From Clostridiales bacterium (lineage in GTDB: Bacteria; Bacillota; Clostridia; Saccharofermentanales; UBA5734): a stretch of DNA of 10,092 nucleotides. The stretch covers positions 9,668-19,759 of the forward strand of contig DOFA01000272.1 in assembly GCA_003532195.1 (NCBI GenBank). The letters run 5' to 3'. A program made the position numbers and the translations under genes. Below the pieces are notes generated by a model. It saw only the letters and a list, made by a program, of their open reading frames with translations, was not told the origin of the DNA and did no database searches. This document shows, in pieces, positions 6,678 to 10,092 of this stretch (its first letter is position 1; every line of letters starts with the position of its first letter).

Positions 6678-7381
6678 ATTCTCCTCCGACGGACAGCTGC
6701 GAGGTTAAAATCTGGAATTGCGCCCAAAAAAGGTAGTCCGGTTATTGATTCCACATCGGAAATCCGTTTGACTCTTGTGTCAATAACCTAAATCAGCAAA
6801 GCAAGTCCCCCGCCGAACAGTAAACCTAGTAAAGCACCGGAAACCAGATTTCTTTTGACGTTTGGAGAAGATGGCCGCTCCGGCGCAACGGCCTGATCGA
6901 TTATTTTAACCATTCCTGTGCCCATATTCTCAACCACAACCTTGGCAAATACGCCCGCGACAGTATTGGCAATCAACGCAGCCCGATCCGGATTGGTGTC
7001 CGTGACATTGATCGTGAGGTGCCTGGTGTTGCTTTTTGTTCTGACGGAAATCATACCACTCAGATTCGCACTTTCATTCGGGCTCATCTTAAGCGGTTCC
7101 GCAACATTCGTGAGAACGAGACGGCTCTGGCAAAGGACTTGATAATCATTCACCAACTGCATATAGAGCTGCATTTCCGAATAGTCATTCGAATTAACTC
7201 CGGAAGAACCGTTCGTACTCGGCCAGATATAAAGCAAGACATCGGTTGTATATTGTTTTTTGACAAAATAGTTCGTCTAAATACCAGAGATGATTACGGA
7301 AACTGCAAGTGCCAATATAATGATCCAAATACGTTTTTTAGCCATTCTGAACAACCTAAGAAAGTCAATTGGGTCTTCCAC
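6674..7381 (-). pseudogene. cpsC: CpsC/CapA/YveK-type Wzz-domain BY-kinase activator with two in-frame TAG codons
   Basis: Reading from a GTG at 7381 to TGA at 6676-6674 gives 236 codons that look like a complete polysaccharide co-polymerase: an N-terminal EDPIDFLRLFRMAKKR, first membrane helix (about 18-34), an extracytoplasmic domain, a proline-rich ERPSSPN before the second helix (about 177-197), and the cytoplasmic tail DTRVKRISDVESITGLPFLG that normally contacts the kinase. Two TAG codons interrupt it, at codon 35 (7279-7277) and codon 198 (6790-6788), each just after a membrane helix. AGGAGGA at 7391-7397 lies 9 bp before the GTG, and the TGA overlaps the cpsD ATG, so the gene borders are preserved. 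The family anchors the polymer machinery in the membrane and activates the CpsD kinase. As written, no full-length product would be made. A fragment from ATG 7237 to the second TAG (149 codons) is all that remains open. Confidence 0.85.
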
Positions 7382-7390
7382 GCAATGATA

Positions 7391-7397
7391 TCCTCCT
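7391..7397 (-). promoter_or_regulatory. Strong ribosome site supporting the GTG start of cpsC-like gene
   Basis: The minus strand reads AGGAGGA, 9 bases before the GTG at 7381. It is one of the best ribosome sites in the window and shows that translation was designed to start upstream of the first TAG codon. Confidence 0.75.
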
Positions 7398-7417
7398 GCA
7401 GAGTACACGCTATCTGT

Positions 7418-7423
7418 ATTATA
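7418..7423 (-). promoter_or_regulatory. Candidate -10 box for the cps-like module
   Basis: A perfect TATAAT occurs on the minus strand 36 bases upstream of the cpsC GTG. A TTGATA is present at 7451-7446, but at 22 bp spacing, which is too long for a normal sigma-A promoter. In such AT-rich DNA a chance match is likely; weak call. Confidence 0.3.
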
Positions 7424-7442
7424 AGTTAGTCTAGCCGTGGAT

Positions 7443-7458
7443 TATTATCAAGATAATA
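7443..7458. repeat. 16-bp palindrome upstream of cps-like module
   Basis: TATTATC-AA-GATAATA is an inverted repeat of 7-bp arms with a 2-base centre, lying just upstream of the candidate -10 box. It could be a regulator site, but AT-only palindromes are common in this AT-rich stretch. Confidence 0.3.
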
Positions 7459-7765
7459 CTCTATTAATATATTATAGGTTATTTTACCAATTAATTCATT
7501 TACAGTGACTAAAAGTACAATTAAAATCAATAATTATGTAAATAAAAGCAAGATATATATAATAGATTGTATGAATATCTATTTATATGCATTAAGATAC
7601 AAATAGTGCTATGCGTGAAAACCAATTGGGCATCCGGATAAGTCAGTCAATTTATTTTAATATAGTAATACTATTCTGATATATATGCATTTGGTCGAGT
7701 TTTGATCACACGGTTCTAAAACCTGTCATTCCAGAATTTCTAAGCAAGCTACATGATTCGGATGA
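7459..7765. other. AT-rich intergenic region without a recognisable gene
   Basis: Most of this stretch is strongly AT-rich compared with all flanking genes, with runs such as AGATATATATAATAG and many potential -10 boxes. I see no tRNA, riboswitch core, transposon end or protein homology. The only ATG frame noticed, 7611-7679 on the plus strand, gives 22 residues and has no ribosome site. The DNA may hold promoter or regulator sites for the cps-like module, or be a remnant of acquired DNA. Confidence 0.6.
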
Positions 7766-7801
7766 AACTAAAAACCCGCCAGGTCTTGCCTTAGCGGGTT
7801 T
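7766..7801 (-). terminator. Rho-independent terminator of the alpha-mannosidase gene
   Basis: AAACCCGC (7772-7779) pairs with GCGGGTTT (7794-7801), with an inner AGG/CCT pairing around the loop. On the minus strand the stem is followed directly by a TTTTTAGTTT tract. It begins 20 bp after the TAG stop of the GH38 gene, the expected place and orientation. On the plus strand the T-run after the stem is short (TTTCT), so termination in that direction would be weaker. Confidence 0.85.
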
Positions 7802-7821
7802 CTAATATCTTCAATATCAGC

Positions 7822-10092
7822 CTACCTCTCGAGGAAATCCGTTTCCTGGATTGCTCCCTGATCCGGTTTGACGATCGTCTTGATTTCAAAAGGCCGGAAA
7901 TGGCAGGCATACGGTTCGTTGCCCGGGATGATTTCCAGAGCAGCATCCGTGGCCCGGCCGGCGGTTTCATACGCTCGGATGACATAGCCGTCGTCATCTT
8001 CCGCGCGCTTGAGCGCCGAAATGATGATATTCGGGGCGGGCAGCCGCAGCAGGCTGGCGCTGGGCGCCAGGAAACCGCCATGGTAGCCGGCGTTGACCGC
8101 CGTGAATTCCGTGTTCAGTTCGGCGGCGCGCCGGATGACGTCGCCCTGATGGATGTCGCCCGCGAAAGGCCGGATCAGGTATTGGAATGTCTGCAGTCCA
8201 ATGTCCTGGTACTCGTAATCGACTTCGGCCAGGCGGGGGCCGCCATGATCGGCGAAAATTGTGCTGCGGGCTGCCAGAAGCTGCATGTCCTGATGATCGA
8301 CGCTGAAGCTGTATTTCCCGTCATTCAAGATCGCCAGGCAGTGCTGTTCGCGCCGATCGTCCCCGGTGACGGCGAACCAGTTCAGGCCGGGTTCCTCTTC
8401 GCCGTTACAGGGCCGCTCGATCAGGCCGTAAGGGATTTCATAGAAGCTGCGGGGGTTGTCCAGCCGGGCCGGAAAAGACAGTTTCAGCATCCGGTGTTTT
8501 TCCCGCCAGTCAACGCGGACCCGGACCTCGACATCAACAGCGTCGTGATAGAGGAAAAATTCCTGGACCAGCCGGGAATCCTTATAGCAGGTTGTGCTCC
8601 GGATCACGCAGCGTAAGGGGCCCTGTTCGGTGAGAGCAACTTCCGCCTGGCCAAAAGCGCCGACCTGATCGCGGAAAATGACATTCCCGTGGGCCCAGGT
8701 ATCGTTCTTCGTGTCGTCCATGACCAGCCCGACCGCCGCCGTACCCTGGAATACCTCGCGCTGGTTCCGTTTGTCATAGAGGCTGCTGATGGCGCCGGTC
8801 GTCCGGTCGACTGCCAGGCGCAGATGATCGTTTTCGATGGTCAGGCAGGCAGCCGTCTCGCCCTGCGATAGAATGTGCGGGCTGCCGGCGGAAGCAGCTT
8901 CGCCGTCCTGCGGCAGCGGGCAATTGCGCACATAGTAAAGAGCATAGCCGCAAGCAGGAATCTGCGCCCGGAACAATCCGTCCCGGTCATTGCCGATCAG
9001 ATGCTCGCTGGTGATCAGCTGCATCGGCTGGATATTGCCCTGGCTGTCGACCGCTGCGAGGATTTTCCCGGCTTGCGGCCGATCCTGGAAAGCCCGGACG
9101 CGGACTGCCGCCTGAACCGGCCAGGATAAAGGATTGAATACCACGATCGGCCGGCCGAGGTCCCGGGCGGCGTCAACAGGCGCCAACCCGCCCAGCGTGT
9201 CGATACGCTGGGCGATCCAGCTCAGGCTGCTGTTGGCGACCTGCTGCGCCGTGGTCAGGCTGGAGCCGAACGCATACAACGCATCCTGGTGGACGGCTGC
9301 CAGGCTGCAGCCGCAGAGGATATCGTGAAATTGGTTGAACAGTACATTTTTCCAGGCTTCAGACAGCTCCGGCAGCGGATAGCGCCGGCCGTAGAGCAGT
9401 CCGGTCAGGCTGGCCCACTTTTCAGCGTTGACCAGGGCGTTTTCCGCCAGACGGTTGGCGCGCTTGATCGCGGAATTCGCCGAATAGCAGCCACTGGCAT
9501 GGTGCTGCAGATCGTCGCGCAAAACCGGCAGCTGTCCGCCGGCGTCGCGGATGGCATCGAAATACTGGTCCGGACCGGCGAATTCCAGGTCCGAGGCTTG
9601 ATGGGAAAGAATCAGTTCGCTCAGGTAGCTCAGCATTTCGATCGTCGGGCCGCCGCCATGGTCGCCGACACCATAGCAAAGCGGCAGGTTCTGATCCTCG
9701 CGCGACGACTGATCCCGGACCTTGTCAATTTTTTTCACCAGGTCGTTCCTGCTGTTCGTATTGTAGCCAAAAGGAATCCGAGCGGCCAGGACCCGCGAGC
9801 CGTCATTCCCTTCCCACCAGAAAACTGAATGCTCCAGATGCTTCTCATGTTCACCCGGACGGCTGAACAGGTAATTGTCCATGCCGCATTGCCGCAGGAT
9901 CTGCGGCAGATTGCCGTTATGGCCAAAGGAGTCTACATTATAGCCTGTCCTGGCCATCTGGCCGAAATGCTCGAGAAAATATCGCTGGCTGTAGAGGCCA
10001 TGCCGGGCAAAGCTTTCTCCGGACGGCAGGTTGCAGTCCGGCTGGATCCACCAGCCGCCGACGATCTGCCAGCGTCCTTCGCGAACATAGCG
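7822..10092 (-). CDS. GH38 alpha-mannosidase (5' end outside window)
   Basis: The frame is open from the window edge to TAG at 7824-7822, giving 756 residues; the ATG at 9957 is internal, because clear family sequence precedes it. From the edge come GGWWIQPDCNLPSGES, with the presumed catalytic nucleophile Asp19 of this fragment, then GYNVDSFGHNGNLPQIL, GVGDHGGGPT, GCYSANSAIKRANR, and FNQFHDILCGCS, whose His (fragment residue 256) is a presumed zinc ligand. The C-terminal beta-domains end in RPFEIKTI. These are classical GH38 marks. Family members of this bacterial type usually have 850-1000 residues, so roughly 100-200 are missing, including the N-terminal HxD zinc motif. The enzyme hydrolyses alpha-mannosides, perhaps from glycans or phosphorylated mannosides; no signal peptide can be assessed. 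It is well terminated, 440 bp from the cps-like module, so it is transcribed separately. Confidence 0.93.
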   Translation of the reverse strand, partial: RYVREGRWQIVGGWWIQPDCNLPSGESFARHGLYSQRYFLEHFGQMARTGYNVDSFGHNGNLPQILRQCGMDNYLFSRPGEHEKHLEHSVFWWEGNDGSRVLAARIPFGYNTNSRNDLVKKIDKVRDQSSREDQNLPLCYGVGDHGGGPTIEMLSYLSELILSHQASDLEFAGPDQYFDAIRDAGGQLPVLRDDLQHHASGCYSANSAIKRANRLAENALVNAEKWASLTGLLYGRRYPLPELSEAWKNVLFNQFHDILCGCSLAAVHQDALYAFGSSLTTAQQVANSSLSWIAQRIDTLGGLAPVDAARDLGRPIVVFNPLSWPVQAAVRVRAFQDRPQAGKILAAVDSQGNIQPMQLITSEHLIGNDRDGLFRAQIPACGYALYYVRNCPLPQDGEAASAGSPHILSQGETAACLTIENDHLRLAVDRTTGAISSLYDKRNQREVFQGTAAVGLVMDDTKNDTWAHGNVIFRDQVGAFGQAEVALTEQGPLRCVIRSTTCYKDSRLVQEFFLYHDAVDVEVRVRVDWREKHRMLKLSFPARLDNPRSFYEIPYGLIERPCNGEEEPGLNWFAVTGDDRREQHCLAILNDGKYSFSVDHQDMQLLAARSTIFADHGGPRLAEVDYEYQDIGLQTFQYLIRPFAGDIHQGDVIRRAAELNTEFTAVNAGYHGGFLAPSASLLRLPAPNIIISALKRAEDDDGYVIRAYETAGRATDAALEIIPGNEPYACHFRPFEIKTIVKPDQGAIQETDFLER

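Noticed and set aside
7019..7429. Plus-strand open frame opposite the cpsC-like gene.
   Set aside because: It is antisense to the recognisable Wzz-domain sequence, has no ribosome site and shows no family motifs.
7611..7679. A 22-residue plus-strand frame in the AT-rich gap, and a nearby start-less frame 7680-7803.
   Set aside because: There is no ribosome site, no recognisable homology, and the second has no start codon and runs through the terminator.
7459..7765. AT-rich direct and inverted repeats considered as CRISPR, replication origin or transposon ends.
   Set aside because: There is no regular repeat-spacer spacing, no DnaA-box cluster, no transposase and no target duplication; short AT palindromes are expected by chance here.
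6788..7824. Genome-wide reassignment of TAG as a sense codon, suggested by two in-frame TAGs in cpsC.
   Set aside because: The GH38 gene ends in TAG at 7824-7822 in the right place for its family, with an intrinsic terminator 20 bp later, so TAG acts as a stop here. The adjacent cpsD frameshift also favours plain decay.
7900..9828. Several plus-strand frames of 60-240 codons opposite the GH38 gene.
   Set aside because: They overlap a continuous, motif-rich mannosidase frame and show low-complexity, non-family composition.

Overview
The window looks like a chromosomal segment of a fairly GC-rich Bacillota-type bacterium. Strong AGGAGG-like ribosome sites are present, and the capsule-type tyrosine-phosphorylation module is laid out as three separate genes (Wzz-like activator, BY-kinase, PHP phosphatase), which is the Gram-positive arrangement. 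A Negativicutes-like source is possible, but that is only inference. Most genes are GC-rich. The stretch from about 5150 to 7800 is visibly more AT-rich, and its upstream flank (about 7440-7700) is extremely so.

Layout: (1) Bases 1-2137, plus strand: the 3' part of a mannitol-1-phosphate 5-dehydrogenase family gene, followed 4 bp later by a divergent PfkB-family sugar kinase. (2) Bases 2138-2225: a short convergent intergenic region built from six imperfect 12-13 bp CCGG-TTT units. (3) Bases 2226-5031, minus strand: a tight cluster in transcription order fructokinase, DEDDh 3'-5' exonuclease with a C-terminal Cys/His cluster, and AEC-family transporter (TTG start), with a good sigma-A-like promoter at 5100-5128. 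(4) Bases 5156-7381, minus strand: a polysaccharide-regulation module in transcription order cpsC-like (Wzz domain), cpsD-like (BY-kinase), cpsB-like (PHP tyrosine phosphatase), joined by ATGA overlaps. The cpsC frame carries two in-frame TAG codons and the cpsD frame has a one-base shift, while cpsB looks intact. (5) Bases 7382-7821: an AT-rich gap ending in an intrinsic terminator. (6) Bases 7822-10092, minus strand: a GH38 alpha-mannosidase whose 5' end lies outside the window.

The sugar genes fit catabolism of mannitol/fructose and alpha-mannosides: dehydrogenation of a polyol phosphate, phosphorylation of fructose or another sugar, and release of mannose. The polysaccharide module is the odd part. 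No glycosyltransferase or flippase gene is visible, and its kinase half appears broken or recoded in two neighbouring genes, while all start/stop overlaps and diagnostic motifs are preserved. This is the region most worth a second look. I saw no rRNA, tRNA, CRISPR array or transposase.
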